Shown one piece after another: positions 1 through 9,244 of a DNA stretch of 64,000 bases. Source of the stretch: JABMQB01 sp964408795 (GTDB lineage Bacteria; Bacteroidota; Bacteroidia; Bacteroidales; Prolixibacteraceae). Within the stretch, counting starts at the first letter, position 1, and every line of letters begins with the position of its first letter. A program made the translations under genes and the position numbers. Location of the stretch: positions 53,333 to 117,332 of the forward strand of contig CAYPAW010000114.1 of NCBI GenBank assembly GCA_964408795.1, read 5' to 3'. Below the pieces are notes generated by a model. The model did no database searches. It was not told the origin of the DNA and worked only from the letters and a program-made list of their open reading frames with translations.

Positions 1-2
1 GA

Positions 3-3000
3 ATGTTGAAAAATAATATATATAAGGAACTGGAAAAGCGGGTTTTGGTAAAGGATGGAGCTACCGGATCCCTGATACAGGAATTCAGGCTTTCGGAAGA
101 GGATTACCGGGGGGAGCGGTTGAAGGATTTTCCCCATGAACTGAAAGGGAACAACGACATTCTTTCGCTCACCCAACCCCTGGTGGTTGAGGATATACAC
201 CGTCGTTATCTGGATGCTGGTGCGGACATCATTCTCACAAACACCTTCAATGCTACTTCCATATCCCAGGCGGATTATCATACCGAAGCGTTGGTGTATG
301 AGATGAATGTAGCGGCTGCTTCCCTGGCCAGTCGGATAGCCGGTGAATATACACGGAAGAATAAGGAGAAGCCCCGTTTTGTAGCCGGTTCCCTGGGGCC
401 CACCAATAAAACCCTCTCTTTATCGCCCGATGTGAATGATCCGGGGTACCGATCGGTTACGTTTGATGAAGTAAAGAATTCGTATCGCACCCAGGTGGAA
501 GGATTGCTGGATGGGGGCATTGACCTGATTCTGATTGAGACGGTTTTTGATACCCTGAACGGTAAAGCGGCGATCCTGGCCGTTGAAGAAGCACAGGAAA
601 AACGGGGTATACACATTCCTCTGATGGTATCCGGAACCATTACCGATGCCAGTGGACGTACTCTTTCGGGGCAAACCCTGGAAGCTTTTCTGATCTCGGT
701 ATCCCATGCGGATCTGCTGAGCATTGGTCTGAACTGTTCGCTGGGGGCCGCGGATTTGCTTCCTTATATCAAAGAACTGGCCGGAATAGCTCCTTTTTAT
801 ATCAGCTGTCATCCCAATGCCGGATTGCCCAATCAATTTGGTGGGTACGATGAAACACCCGGAATCATGAGTGCCTACATCCAGGAATATTTGGATAATC
901 AGTATGTTAATATTATTGGGGGCTGTTGCGGTACGACTCCGGACCATATCCGGGAGTTTGCCAAACTGGCCGGGAAAGCGATTCCTCATAAGAAAAAAAT
1001 CCCTGACCGGGTAACCCGCCTGAGCGGACTGGAGCCGTTGACCGTTTTTGCCGGTTCCAACTTTGTAAATATCGGCGAACGGTGCAATGTTGCAGGTTCA
1101 CGAAGATTTGCCCGTCTTATCCGGGAGCAAAAATACGGCGAAGCATTGGCGATTGCCCGCAATCAGGTTGAGAACGGAGCTCAGGTGATTGACGTGAGCA
1201 TGGATGACGCCATGCTCGATGCCCAGAAGGAAATGATACGCTTTCTTCATCTGTTGATGGCTGAACCCGATATTGCCCGTGTGCCCCTGATGATTGACTC
1301 TTCAAAGTGGGAAGTGATCGAAGCCGGACTGAAATGTTCTCAGGGGAAAGCCATTGTAAATTCCATAAGTCTCAAGGAGGGAGAGGCGGTTTTCCTGCAT
1401 CAGGCCCGACAAATAAAACGCTACGGAGCAGCTGTGGTGGTTATGGCTTTTGATGAAACCGGACAGGCAGACAACCTCGCAAGAAGAATAGAAATCGCTG
1501 AAAGGGCCTATAAACTGCTGGTTGAGAAAGTGGGGTTTCCACCTCAGGATATTCTTTTTGATACCAACGTCCTGGCCATTGGAACCGGCATAGAAGCCCA
1601 TAATTCCTATGCCGTTGATTTTATGGATTCGGTAAGGTGGATTAAGGAGCATCTTCCGCATGCCAAAACCAGCGGGGGCATCAGCAATGTATCGTTTTCC
1701 TTCCGGGGCAATAACACCGTACGGGAAGCGATACACTCGGTATTTCTTTATCATGCGATTCGTGCAGGCCTCGATATGGGAATTGTGAATCCGGGGATGT
1801 TGCAAATCTATGATGAGATTCCAAAGGATTTGCTGGAAAAGGTCGAGGATCTGGTGCTGAATCGACGACCGGATGCTACGGACAGGCTCCTGAATTTTGC
1901 CCAGGATTTGGAATCCCAAAATCCCAGGGAGATCAAAAAAGAGGTCTGGAGAGAACAGCCACTGGAAGAGCGCATCAGCCATTCATTGGTCAAAGGGATT
2001 CCCGATTTTGTGGATGAGGATATGGCCGAAGCAGTGAAAACCATTTCCCCGGCCCTGGATATTATTGAGGGTCCCCTGATGAACGGAATGAACACGGTCG
2101 GAGATCTCTTTGGAACCGGGAAAATGTTTCTCCCGCAGGTGATCAAATCAGCCAGGGTGATGAAAAAAGCTGTAGCCTTCCTGTTGCCTTATATCGAGGC
2201 CGACAAGGAAAAACAAACCCTGGCAGATAAGCAGAAAAAAGTTCTCCTGGCAACGGTTAAAGGCGATGTTCACGATATAGGGAAAAACATCGCAGGGGTA
2301 GTGCTGGGGTGCAACAATTACAACATTATCGACCTTGGGGTCATGGTTCCTACAGATAAAATTCTTGATACGGCAGTCAAAGAGAAAGTGGATGTGATCG
2401 GATTAAGCGGACTGATCACTCCCTCCCTGGAAATCATGGTAGAAATAGCCAGGGAAATGAAACAGCGCAAACTGACCATTCCCTTGCTCATAGGGGGGGC
2501 AACCACTTCAAAAATTCATACTGCCGTAAAAATCGATCCTGAATACAACCATACGGTGATCCATGTAAGCGATGCATCCCAGGCCGTTAAGGTTGTTGCG
2601 AATCTTTTTTCCGGAAAAAAAGAATACCGGGATTCCGTAAAAAAAGAGTATGCGGAATTGAGAACCTTCCGGGAGAAGCAAAAGCCAAAAGTATATGTTT
2701 CCCCTGAAGAAGCAAGAAAAAATAAATGGCAGATCAACTGGACAAAAGATTCCGTTTATAAACCCAATTTCACAGGGGTGAAAAAGCTGATTAATTTTTC
2801 ATTGGAAGAATTACGGGAATACATCGACTGGACTTTCTTTTTTATTGCCTGGGATATGAATGGGTCGTACCCCCGGATTTTGAATGATCCGGAAAAAGGA
2901 GAAGAAGCCCGAAAGTTGTATGCAGATGCCAACGAAATGCTGGATGAGATCCATACGAAGCATATGCTTCAGGCGAACGGGGTATTGGGCCTCTGGCCGG

Positions 3001-3665
3001 CACATTCTGAAGGCGACGATATTGTTTTGTTTGAGGATGCCCAGAAAGCCAGAGAAGTAGGAAGGTTCCATCATTTGCGCCAGGAGGAGAAGAAAAAAGA
3101 AGGTCCGAATTTGTGTCTGGCGGATTTTATAGCGCCGGCGGAAACCGGGATTGTCGATTTTTGCGGAGCTTTTGCCACAACAGCCGGCATCGGAATAGAA
3201 CCTTGGAAAGAAAAATTCCTTTCGAAAAAGAATGATTACAAGGCAATTATGCTCGAAGTTCTGGCCGACCGGCTGAGTGAAGCGTTTGCCGAACGATTGC
3301 ATGAAATCGTGCGGAAAACATTCTGGGGGTATGCCCCTGAAGAAAAACTTAGCAAAGAAGAACTGTTAAAAGGGAAATACCAGGGTATTCGTCCGGCTCC
3401 CGGGTATCCCGCATGCCCTGAACATTCGGAAAAGGAAAATCTTTTTAAGCTCCTGGGAGCCGGAGACGTGGGAATGTCGCTAACCGAACATTATGCTATG
3501 TACCCAAATGCCTCGGTGTGCGGAACTTATTTTGCCCATCCCGGGTCACACTATTTCGGATTGGGAAAAATCTCAAAACAACAAGTACGGGAATATGCCC
3601 GCAGAAAAGGAGTAAGCATTGAATTTGTTGAAAAATTCCTGCCTTCTAATCGTATATATAAATAG
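3..3665 (+). CDS. metH: Cobalamin-dependent methionine synthase MetH
   Basis: Cytosolic enzyme that moves the methyl group of 5-methyltetrahydrofolate to homocysteine through bound methylcobalamin. At 1220 residues it matches the usual MetH length (about 1227 in E. coli), so all modules are present. Residues 1-325 form the homocysteine barrel with zinc cysteines C245 (GLNCSLGA) and C308/C309 (GGCCGTT). Residues 345-620 are the pterin-binding barrel starting FVNIGERCNVAG. Residues 650-890 are the cap and B12 domain with axial ligand H757 in GDVHDIGKN. Residues 930-1220 are the SAM-reactivation domain with RPAPGYPACP. The ATG at base 3 gives the normal family N-terminus, so I take the gene as complete although only two upstream bases are visible. 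Any cobalamin riboswitch would lie outside the window. metF follows on the same strand. Confidence 0.97.
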   Translation: MLKNNIYKELEKRVLVKDGATGSLIQEFRLSEEDYRGERLKDFPHELKGNNDILSLTQPLVVEDIHRRYLDAGADIILTNTFNATSISQADYHTEALVYEMNVAAASLASRIAGEYTRKNKEKPRFVAGSLGPTNKTLSLSPDVNDPGYRSVTFDEVKNSYRTQVEGLLDGGIDLILIETVFDTLNGKAAILAVEEAQEKRGIHIPLMVSGTITDASGRTLSGQTLEAFLISVSHADLLSIGLNCSLGAADLLPYIKELAGIAPFYISCHPNAGLPNQFGGYDETPGIMSAYIQEYLDNQYVNIIGGCCGTTPDHIREFAKLAGKAIPHKKKIPDRVTRLSGLEPLTVFAGSNFVNIGERCNVAGSRRFARLIREQKYGEALAIARNQVENGAQVIDVSMDDAMLDAQKEMIRFLHLLMAEPDIARVPLMIDSSKWEVIEAGLKCSQGKAIVNSISLKEGEAVFLHQARQIKRYGAAVVVMAFDETGQADNLARRIEIAERAYKLLVEKVGFPPQDILFDTNVLAIGTGIEAHNSYAVDFMDSVRWIKEHLPHAKTSGGISNVSFSFRGNNTVREAIHSVFLYHAIRAGLDMGIVNPGMLQIYDEIPKDLLEKVEDLVLNRRPDATDRLLNFAQDLESQNPREIKKEVWREQPLEERISHSLVKGIPDFVDEDMAEAVKTISPALDIIEGPLMNGMNTVGDLFGTGKMFLPQVIKSARVMKKAVAFLLPYIEADKEKQTLADKQKKVLLATVKGDVHDIGKNIAGVVLGCNNYNIIDLGVMVPTDKILDTAVKEKVDVIGLSGLITPSLEIMVEIAREMKQRKLTIPLLIGGATTSKIHTAVKIDPEYNHTVIHVSDASQAVKVVANLFSGKKEYRDSVKKEYAELRTFREKQKPKVYVSPEEARKNKWQINWTKDSVYKPNFTGVKKLINFSLEELREYIDWTFFFIAWDMNGSYPRILNDPEKGEEARKLYADANEMLDEIHTKHMLQANGVLGLWPAHSEGDDIVLFEDAQKAREVGRFHHLRQEEKKKEGPNLCLADFIAPAETGIVDFCGAFATTAGIGIEPWKEKFLSKKNDYKAIMLEVLADRLSEAFAERLHEIVRKTFWGYAPEEKLSKEELLKGKYQGIRPAPGYPACPEHSEKENLFKLLGAGDVGMSLTEHYAMYPNASVCGTYFAHPGSHYFGLGKISKQQVREYARRKGVSIEFVEKFLPSNRIYK

Positions 3666-3731
3666 TATGTTGTGAAAATCTGCGATCCAAACAAAGACAA
3701 TCAGAGTATTATTGAATGAACCAATGTGTGC

Positions 3732-4685
3732 ATGAAAGTTATAGATATCATTACCAGAAGCAAAAAAACAGTTTTTTCCTTTGAACTGCTTCCTCCGTTG
3801 AAAGGAAACGATGCAGGAAAAATTTACCGAACGATTGAAAGCCTGCTGGATTACCATCCTCAGTACATCAACATTACTACCCACCGTGATGAGGTTGAAT
3901 TCAAGGAAATGCCCGATGGGTCCATTGTGAAGCGCACTGTAAGGAAACGCCCCGGCACAGTAGCGATTGCCGCTTCCATACAGTACAAATACAACATCCC
4001 GGTTGTTCCGCATATTTTATGTGGTGGGTTTACAAAAAGCGAAACCGAGCATGTTCTCATTGATCTTCATTTCCTTGGAATCGGGAATGTACTGGCCCTG
4101 CGCGGTGACGGGATCAAAAACCAACATGTTTTCAAACCGGAACCAAACGGGCATTCCAATGCCAGTGAATTGGTAACCCAGATTGCCGGTCTGAAAAAAG
4201 GAAAATACCTCGAAGAAGACCTGAAAAATACTACCCCTTTGGATTTTTGCATTGGGGTAGCCGGTTATCCGGAAAAACATTTTGAAGCCCCCAATAGGGA
4301 AGTGGATCTTGCCTGGTTAAAAAAGAAAGTGGAAGCCGGTGCAGATTATATTGTGACCCAGATGTTTTTTGACAACCGGGTTTATTTTGATTTTGTATCC
4401 CAGTGCCGGGAAATAGGCATTGCTGTTCCGATCATCCCGGGGATTAAACCCATTAACCTGAAAAATCAGCTGACCATCCTTCCCAAGGTATTCAGTATCG
4501 ACATACCCAATGAACTGGCCCGGGAACTGGAAAGATGCAAAACCAATAAAGAGGCACAACAGGTCGGAACCGAGTGGGCGATTCATCAGGCCAGGGAACT
4601 GGTGGCAAACCAGGTGCCCTCCATCCATATTTATACCTACGGAATCTCCGATAACGTTAAAGAAATAGCCAAAGCGGTATTTTAA
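3732..4685 (+). CDS. metF: 5,10-methylenetetrahydrofolate reductase MetF
   Basis: Flavoprotein that reduces 5,10-methylene-THF to 5-methyl-THF, the methyl donor of the MetH reaction encoded just upstream (66-base gap), so the two probably form one methionine-synthesis transcript. The TIM-barrel family is recognisable from FSFELLPPLKG at the N-terminus, the flavin-site stretch NVLALRGDG, the segment GADYIVTQMFFDN and PIIPGIKPI. Length is about 317 residues, normal for bacterial MetF. An in-frame GTG lies at 3726, but the ATG at 3732 (MKVIDII) is the better start. The stop is followed by a 114-base convergent gap with the S41 protease gene. Confidence 0.96.
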   Translation: MKVIDIITRSKKTVFSFELLPPLKGNDAGKIYRTIESLLDYHPQYINITTHRDEVEFKEMPDGSIVKRTVRKRPGTVAIAASIQYKYNIPVVPHILCGGFTKSETEHVLIDLHFLGIGNVLALRGDGIKNQHVFKPEPNGHSNASELVTQIAGLKKGKYLEEDLKNTTPLDFCIGVAGYPEKHFEAPNREVDLAWLKKKVEAGADYIVTQMFFDNRVYFDFVSQCREIGIAVPIIPGIKPINLKNQLTILPKVFSIDIPNELARELERCKTNKEAQQVGTEWAIHQARELVANQVPSIHIYTYGISDNVKEIAKAVF

Positions 4686-4799
4686 AAATGCCACCTGGAA
4701 GACGGGAAAACAGACTCCTCCTTAATGGGGAGCAAAAACCCTTTCCGAAAGACGATTCGTCGTATTCTGTTTATTCTCTAGGAAGATAAAGGATTCCTA

Positions 4800-6473
4800 T
4801 TAATTGGATTTTATGACCGATCCGGGTGCAAAGTAGCGGGCGAACAGCTCTTTATTGTTCAGGATTTCCCTGGTTTTGTTAAGGGCATGATCTTCATCGA
4901 TCGCAGCCCGTATGGCTCCTTTCTGGTAGTAATACCGGGATACGATTTCATCTTCCAGTAACTCGGAAATCTCGGGTCTGAATCTTCCAAGGTCGGTTTC
5001 CAGGTCGGGTGTTAGCTTAGCTTCCAGGGCATGAAATTCTTCGGTTGCGGAATCATAATATTTCTCTTTTTTGGCTGTTTCCATCAAATCCCGGATTAAT
5101 TCCTGGGATTGTGATTCGTAGTGGAAATTCTTTTGTTTCGCAAAAGCGATAAATTCGGCGTAGATCGCATCGGTAATTTTGAATTCTTCAGGACCGGCTA
5201 TGGATGAATGGGTATTGGCATATTGGGTTGCGAAATCAAAGATTAAAAACCGACGCGCCAGTTCAAAACTCAGGGTACTTAACTGTTGGGGTTCTACGGG
5301 AACGTCCGGTGCCACCCCTCCGCCGTCATAGACGATTCTTCCATTTTTGGTTGTATACTCAGAAATCAGGGAGTCAGGCATTGAGCCCACACTGCCATCC
5401 TCGTTGCGATGTGAATAATCAAGAATTTGTATGCATCGTCCGCTGGGGATGTAATATTTGGCTGTTGTGACTTTCAATTTCGAGTTATAGCTTAGATCAC
5501 GGGTTGTTTGCACCAGTCCTTTTCCGAATGTTTTGGTCCCAACAACCAGTCCCCGGTCGAGGTCCTGCATAGCACCGGCAATGATCTCCGAAGCGGAAGC
5601 AGAATTCCGGTTGACCAGCACCGCAAGATGGATGGTTGTGTCCAGAGGCGGGTCGCTGGCCCGGTAGGTATGGTCCCATTGTTTTACTTTACCCCGGGTA
5701 CGGACTATGACTTCACCTGCTGGTACAAAAAGGTTCATGATGCGTACGGCTTCCATGAGAAGCCCGCCGGGATTGGACCGGAGATCCAGCACCAAAGAAG
5801 TGGGTTGGTACTGGGCTTTCAGTTCCTGATAAGCCTTGCGGACTTCTCCGGAGCAGCCCGGGGTAAAATTGGATAACCGGATGTATCCTGTGGTTTCATC
5901 CAACATTCCATAATAAGGAACCGCATCCAGGGATATCTTTTCCCGGATGATCTCCACTTCAAAGGGTTTTTTCTCTCCCGGTCTTTTCAATTTCACGGTG
6001 ACCGGCATTCGTGCCGGGCCTTTTAACAAATTGCTTACATCTTCAGTCGTCATATTCTCTGTTGATTTACCGGCAACCTCAAGGATAATATCCCCGGCTT
6101 TAATTCCTTTTTTCTGCGCCGGGTATCCTTCATAGGGGTCTGAGATGACAATCTGCCCATTCTGTTGGCTGATGATGGCTCCAATGCCGGCATATTCCCC
6201 GGTGGTATTTAAACGAAACTCTTCCATATCTTCTTCGGGAATATAGTTGGTATACGGATCCAGGGACGTCAGCATCTGGTCGATACTGGTTCTGATTAGT
6301 TTGTCCGGATCAACTTCATCTACATAAAAGGTATTCAGTTCATTAAACAAAGTGTAATAAATGTCCAGGTTCTTTGCAATGGCAAAATTTTTCTGGTCGT
6401 TGTCAAAACTGATTAATCCAATACCGGCTATCAGAATGATGAACAGGATCAGTGTTAATTTCTTCCGCTTCAT
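4800..6473 (-). CDS. S41-family C-terminal processing protease (CtpA/Prc-like)
   Basis: Exported serine protease of the C-terminal processing family. It has an N-terminal membrane anchor or uncleaved signal (about residues 5-23), an N-terminal helical region, a PDZ domain (about 85-165, with YAGIGA and GIKAGDIILEVAG) and an S41 catalytic core. The Ser-Lys dyad is visible as S293 in SASASEI and K318 in TFGKGLVQ, 25 residues apart as in Prc and CtpB. Length 557 is typical of the Bacteroidota members, which carry an extra C-terminal helical region. Bacteria typically have several paralogues, so the substrate is not predictable. It is transcribed away from the lipoprotein gene at 6810, and a -7 promoter box lies at 6499-6506. 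Confidence 0.93.
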   Translation of the reverse strand: MKRKKLTLILFIILIAGIGLISFDNDQKNFAIAKNLDIYYTLFNELNTFYVDEVDPDKLIRTSIDQMLTSLDPYTNYIPEEDMEEFRLNTTGEYAGIGAIISQQNGQIVISDPYEGYPAQKKGIKAGDIILEVAGKSTENMTTEDVSNLLKGPARMPVTVKLKRPGEKKPFEVEIIREKISLDAVPYYGMLDETTGYIRLSNFTPGCSGEVRKAYQELKAQYQPTSLVLDLRSNPGGLLMEAVRIMNLFVPAGEVIVRTRGKVKQWDHTYRASDPPLDTTIHLAVLVNRNSASASEIIAGAMQDLDRGLVVGTKTFGKGLVQTTRDLSYNSKLKVTTAKYYIPSGRCIQILDYSHRNEDGSVGSMPDSLISEYTTKNGRIVYDGGGVAPDVPVEPQQLSTLSFELARRFLIFDFATQYANTHSSIAGPEEFKITDAIYAEFIAFAKQKNFHYESQSQELIRDLMETAKKEKYYDSATEEFHALEAKLTPDLETDLGRFRPEISELLEDEIVSRYYYQKGAIRAAIDEDHALNKTREILNNKELFARYFAPGSVIKSN

Positions 6474-6498
6474 AACGTGTATAAGTTGTTTGAACCCA

Positions 6499-6506
6499 CA
6501 AAAGTA
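6499..6506 (-). promoter_or_regulatory. -7 promoter box for the S41 protease gene
   Basis: On the minus strand this reads TACTTTTG, an exact match to the Bacteroidota -7 consensus TAnnTTTG, 25 bases upstream of the protease ATG. No clear -33 TTG is seen at 19-21 bases, so the match rests on the -7 box and position. It lies in the 336-base divergent gap 6474-6809, which otherwise holds the palindrome and leader listed below and no gene that I can see. Confidence 0.5.
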
Positions 6507-6756
6507 TAAAATCTCCTCATGAATCGCTACTCTTCGTTAGAGATCCTTAACGTTAAACCGTGTTAAAAATCCGGAATGAAGCAGTGAAACAGTTGGAATA
6601 CATTCCCGGCAGATGTTCTTTTTTGTTTTATTTTGCCGGGAAAAACAATTTTGCCGATCGAAATCCGCAGTTCAACGAAAAAAAGAAGGAATCCCCGGTT
6701 TAATGTCTAGATTTGATGGACAATTTACAGAGTTTTAAGCTATGAAACGAGTTCAC

Positions 6757-6776
6757 TGCCTGCCTGTTGGCAGGCA
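6757..6776. repeat. Perfect hairpin, 8-bp stem with TGTT loop
   Basis: TGCCTGCC at 6757-6764 pairs with GGCAGGCA at 6769-6776 around a TGTT loop. No T-run follows on either strand, so a terminator is unlikely. It sits four bases before the 26-bp leader shared with 53363-53388, and a related palindrome occurs at 30100-30116, suggesting a REP-like family. Confidence 0.7.
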
Positions 6777-6780
6777 TATG

Positions 6781-6806
6781 ATACCTTATAAATTTAACAC
6801 TTTAAT
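6781..6806 (+). promoter_or_regulatory. 26-bp leader shared with the lipoprotein gene at 53392
   Basis: The 26 bases from ATACCTTATAA to CACTTTAAT are identical to 53363-53388, and in both places end three bases before the ATG of a lipoprotein gene and follow a perfect palindrome. It contains TAAATTTA, one base off the -7 consensus TAnnTTTG. It may be a promoter with translation leader; function is inferred only from exact duplication and position. Confidence 0.55.
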
Positions 6807-6809
6807 TAC

Positions 6810-7529
6810 ATGAAAAAAACGGTTTTAATTTTATTGGTAACTGTATTCCCTGCTCTTTTGTTTTCGTCCTGCCTTTTTTTGGGTTCTTCGGTAAAAGGCA
6901 ACGGAAACGTGGTTAAAGAGGAACGGGATATAACCGGTTTTAATGGGATAAAAGCTTCACGGGGTGTGAATGTGTATGTTTCACAGGGGGATGAAGAGAA
7001 AGTGATGGTTGAGGCGGATGAGAATCTGGTTGATTTGATTGAAACGGAGGTAGATGACAGTATGTTGAAAGTTACGATCAGGAGAAGAATCCGTGAATCG
7101 ACTTCCTGTAAAGTTCACGTGACGGTTTCCGGGTTAAAGAAAGTCCAGGCTTCAGCCGGAAGCAATATTTATTCTGAGCACGAAATTCATGCAGGAAATA
7201 TGGAGTTGTCAGCTTCAGCCGGAAGCAATATTAAAATGGAAATAACGGCCCAGGCGTTGGATATTTCGGCATCGGCCGGATCCAATATTTTTTTGGAGGG
7301 TGCCTCCCGGGAAGTCAAGGTACAGGCTTCTGCAGGATCCAATGTGAAAGCCGAAGAACTGATAACAGAAGTGTGCAAGGCAAAAGCCGGCAGTGGAGCG
7401 AATATTTATATTACCGTGAATGAAAAACTGGACGGCAATGCTTCCAGTGGAGGCAATGTATTTTATTCCGGAAACCCACGGCACCTTGACACAGCCAGCT
7501 CTTCCGGAGGCAATGTGAGAAAGAATTGA
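6810..7529 (+). CDS. GIN-domain (DUF2807) lipoprotein
   Basis: Predicted lipoprotein of the 'putative auto-transporter adhesin, head GIN domain' family. The signal peptide ends in a lipobox with C21 (LLFSSC). The body is a beta-helix of short repeats: SASAGSN or close variants recur about every 20-22 residues (roughly residues 112-240), decaying to SSGGN at the end. At DNA level, two of the units share a 21-base identical run. The family is common in Bacteroidota and implicated in surface or stress-related roles, but no activity is established. The protein (239 residues) is of usual length. The 26-bp leader before it is shared with the lipoprotein gene at 53392. Confidence 0.88.
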   Translation: MKKTVLILLVTVFPALLFSSCLFLGSSVKGNGNVVKEERDITGFNGIKASRGVNVYVSQGDEEKVMVEADENLVDLIETEVDDSMLKVTIRRRIRESTSCKVHVTVSGLKKVQASAGSNIYSEHEIHAGNMELSASAGSNIKMEITAQALDISASAGSNIFLEGASREVKVQASAGSNVKAEELITEVCKAKAGSGANIYITVNEKLDGNASSGGNVFYSGNPRHLDTASSSGGNVRKN

Positions 7530-7694
7530 ACCGGTGTAACATCGGGCCAGCGACAGATTTTTTTTAACAAAATCCGGAGACACGGGCCAACAGCGGCATC
7601 CATATCCCGGGAATTCTCCGGAAGAAGAAGTTCTATGCATTTTTGGACCGGGATATCACAAAATAAAACGGAGAAATTAAAAAGAGCACAAGAG

Positions 7695-7718
7695 AAGACG
7701 GGTTGCCCGTCTTTTTTT
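7695..7718 (+). terminator. Rho-independent terminator
   Basis: AAGACGGG pairs with CCCGTCTT around TTG, followed by a run of seven T. It stands 166 bases after the GIN-domain gene stop; the region between shows no gene. A second terminator follows at 7773. Confidence 0.75.
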
Positions 7719-7772
7719 GTGCATTATTCTGCGCAGCGATCCCGTAATCATGATTTGATGACGGAAGATTCT

Positions 7773-7796
7773 GGCAGGCAACATTCCTGCCTTTTT
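7773..7796 (+). terminator. Second rho-independent terminator
   Basis: GGCAGG (7773-7778) pairs with CCTGCC (7786-7791) around a seven-base loop and runs into TTTTT. Together with 7695-7718 it makes a tandem pair on the same strand 55 bases apart, within the 329-base gap 7530-7858. Confidence 0.6.
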
Positions 7797-7800
7797 ATTA

Positions 7801-7808
7801 TACATTTG
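7801..7808 (+). promoter_or_regulatory. -7 promoter box for the DUF5723 gene
   Basis: TACATTTG is an exact TAnnTTTG match 50 bases before the GTG at 7859 and directly after the terminator at 7773-7796, so transcription is probably reset here. No clear -33 box was seen. Confidence 0.45.
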
Positions 7809-7858
7809 TATTGCATTGAAGTACGAAATGCCTGAACTTTGCACAGGGTAAGGAGAAA

Positions 7859-9232
7859 GTGAACAAATTGCAAAAAATAGCATGGCTGATGGTCTTCGGA
7901 CTGAGTGTATGCCAGTTGGAAGCTCAGGATAACCAGACCTTCTATTTTATGGAAGAAGCACCAGGGGCGGGACTGCTAAATCCCGCCTTTGCTCCGGAAC
8001 ATGACCTGGTTATAGGCCTTCCGGTGATCTCAGGTGCCCGGATAGGATTTCACAACGATTTTGCCCTGAATGATCTGTTCAGTAAAGGGTATGGATTCTT
8101 TACCGATACAGCAAAGATCAATCTGAACTCATTTTATGATGTGCTTTCCGGTCAAAATGCACTTAATATTAAGGCCAACGTGGCTATGTTCTATTTCGGA
8201 GTACGAAATAAGCAAAATTATTATTCATTCTTTATGAATGAGAAAGCGTTGTTCAGGGGGCAGTTTGATAAAAAGCTCATACAGTATTTTATGGAAGGCA
8301 CAAAACCGTATTACGGAACGGATACGGATCTTGGCAATCTTTCCTTTAGCATCATCCAATACCGTGAGACAGGCTTGGGTATTTCAAGGAAGGTGACGAA
8401 AAGACTTACCTGGGGAGCAGCACTGAAAATACTTTTTGGAAGGATCCATATAGAGGCTGATCCGATTAATATAAGGTTACAGACATCCCTTGTAGACGAG
8501 AAGTTGTATCTCAGGCCTTCGGGTGAAATGTATATCTCGGGGCCTGTAAGGTATGAGAAGGATACACTGGATCAATCGGATCGGTTGAAAAGTGAGGTCC
8601 ATCCCACTGATTATTTTTTTAATTTCCGGAACCTGGGTGTTGCTGCCGATGTGGGGATTCGTTACCAATACGATGAACGATTCACTTTTTCAGCGAGTGT
8701 GACCGATGCAGGATTCCTGCGTTTTTCAAAAAGCAATTACCTTGTGCATGCTGCACATGACCTGGAGTATACCAGAGAATCGTTGACCCAGTCTTCTATA
8801 CCGGATGCTTCTGACTATTTTCCCTCCGATTCGGTTATGATGGCATTTCGTGATTCCATTCCATTTATGACCTATTCCGAACCGGTAGATGCACGGGTGA
8901 TCCCTCTGCCTGTGAATGTTTACCTCGGGGGGAATTATCGTATTGACAGGCGGTGGGAGATAGGCTTTTCCGGAAAACTGAGTATTCACAGGAAGTCGGT
9001 GTACCCGGTAGCAACTCTTGCTGCACGGGCTTCCCTGACGGCCCGTTCCACTTTTGTATTTTCCAATTCCATTGTGCGGACCCATCCTGTTAATCCGGGA
9101 TTTGGGTGGAGTTACACCTCCCGGATTGTCCATTTTTATGTTGTTACCGATAATATAGTCGCCTTGTTTTCCCCGTATTCGGCAAAAAACGTAAATTTGC
9201 GTCTTGGAGTGCATCTGTTACTGAACTACTAA
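7859..9232 (+). CDS. DUF5723 family outer-membrane beta-barrel protein
   Basis: Exported protein of 457 residues with a signal peptide (about 1-22, ending LEAQ) and the DUF5723 hallmark near the N-terminus (GAGLLNPAFAPEHD), reminiscent of the PorP/SprF-like barrels of Bacteroidota. The rest alternates hydrophobic and polar residues with aromatic strand ends, as expected of an outer-membrane barrel, and ends in a short strand (VNLRLGVHLLLNY). The start is a GTG preceded by AAGGAG. No specific function is known for the family. It is followed after 12 bases by the DUF4834 gene. Confidence 0.85.
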   Translation: MNKLQKIAWLMVFGLSVCQLEAQDNQTFYFMEEAPGAGLLNPAFAPEHDLVIGLPVISGARIGFHNDFALNDLFSKGYGFFTDTAKINLNSFYDVLSGQNALNIKANVAMFYFGVRNKQNYYSFFMNEKALFRGQFDKKLIQYFMEGTKPYYGTDTDLGNLSFSIIQYRETGLGISRKVTKRLTWGAALKILFGRIHIEADPINIRLQTSLVDEKLYLRPSGEMYISGPVRYEKDTLDQSDRLKSEVHPTDYFFNFRNLGVAADVGIRYQYDERFTFSASVTDAGFLRFSKSNYLVHAAHDLEYTRESLTQSSIPDASDYFPSDSVMMAFRDSIPFMTYSEPVDARVIPLPVNVYLGGNYRIDRRWEIGFSGKLSIHRKSVYPVATLAARASLTARSTFVFSNSIVRTHPVNPGFGWSYTSRIVHFYVVTDNIVALFSPYSAKNVNLRLGVHLLLNY

Positions 9233-9244
9233 TAGAGAAAAGGC

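Noticed and set aside
1302..1982. 226-residue antisense open frame inside metH
   Set aside because: It lies wholly opposite a full-length, strongly conserved metH, has no family resemblance and reflects the codon bias of the sense gene.
3666..3731. SAM or cobalamin riboswitch between metH and metF
   Set aside because: The gap is only 66 bases, too short for a known riboswitch, and shows no conserved box.
7148..7520. Regular repeats resembling a CRISPR array
   Set aside because: The repeats are in frame and encode the beta-helix of the GIN-domain lipoprotein; no spacer pattern or cas gene is present.
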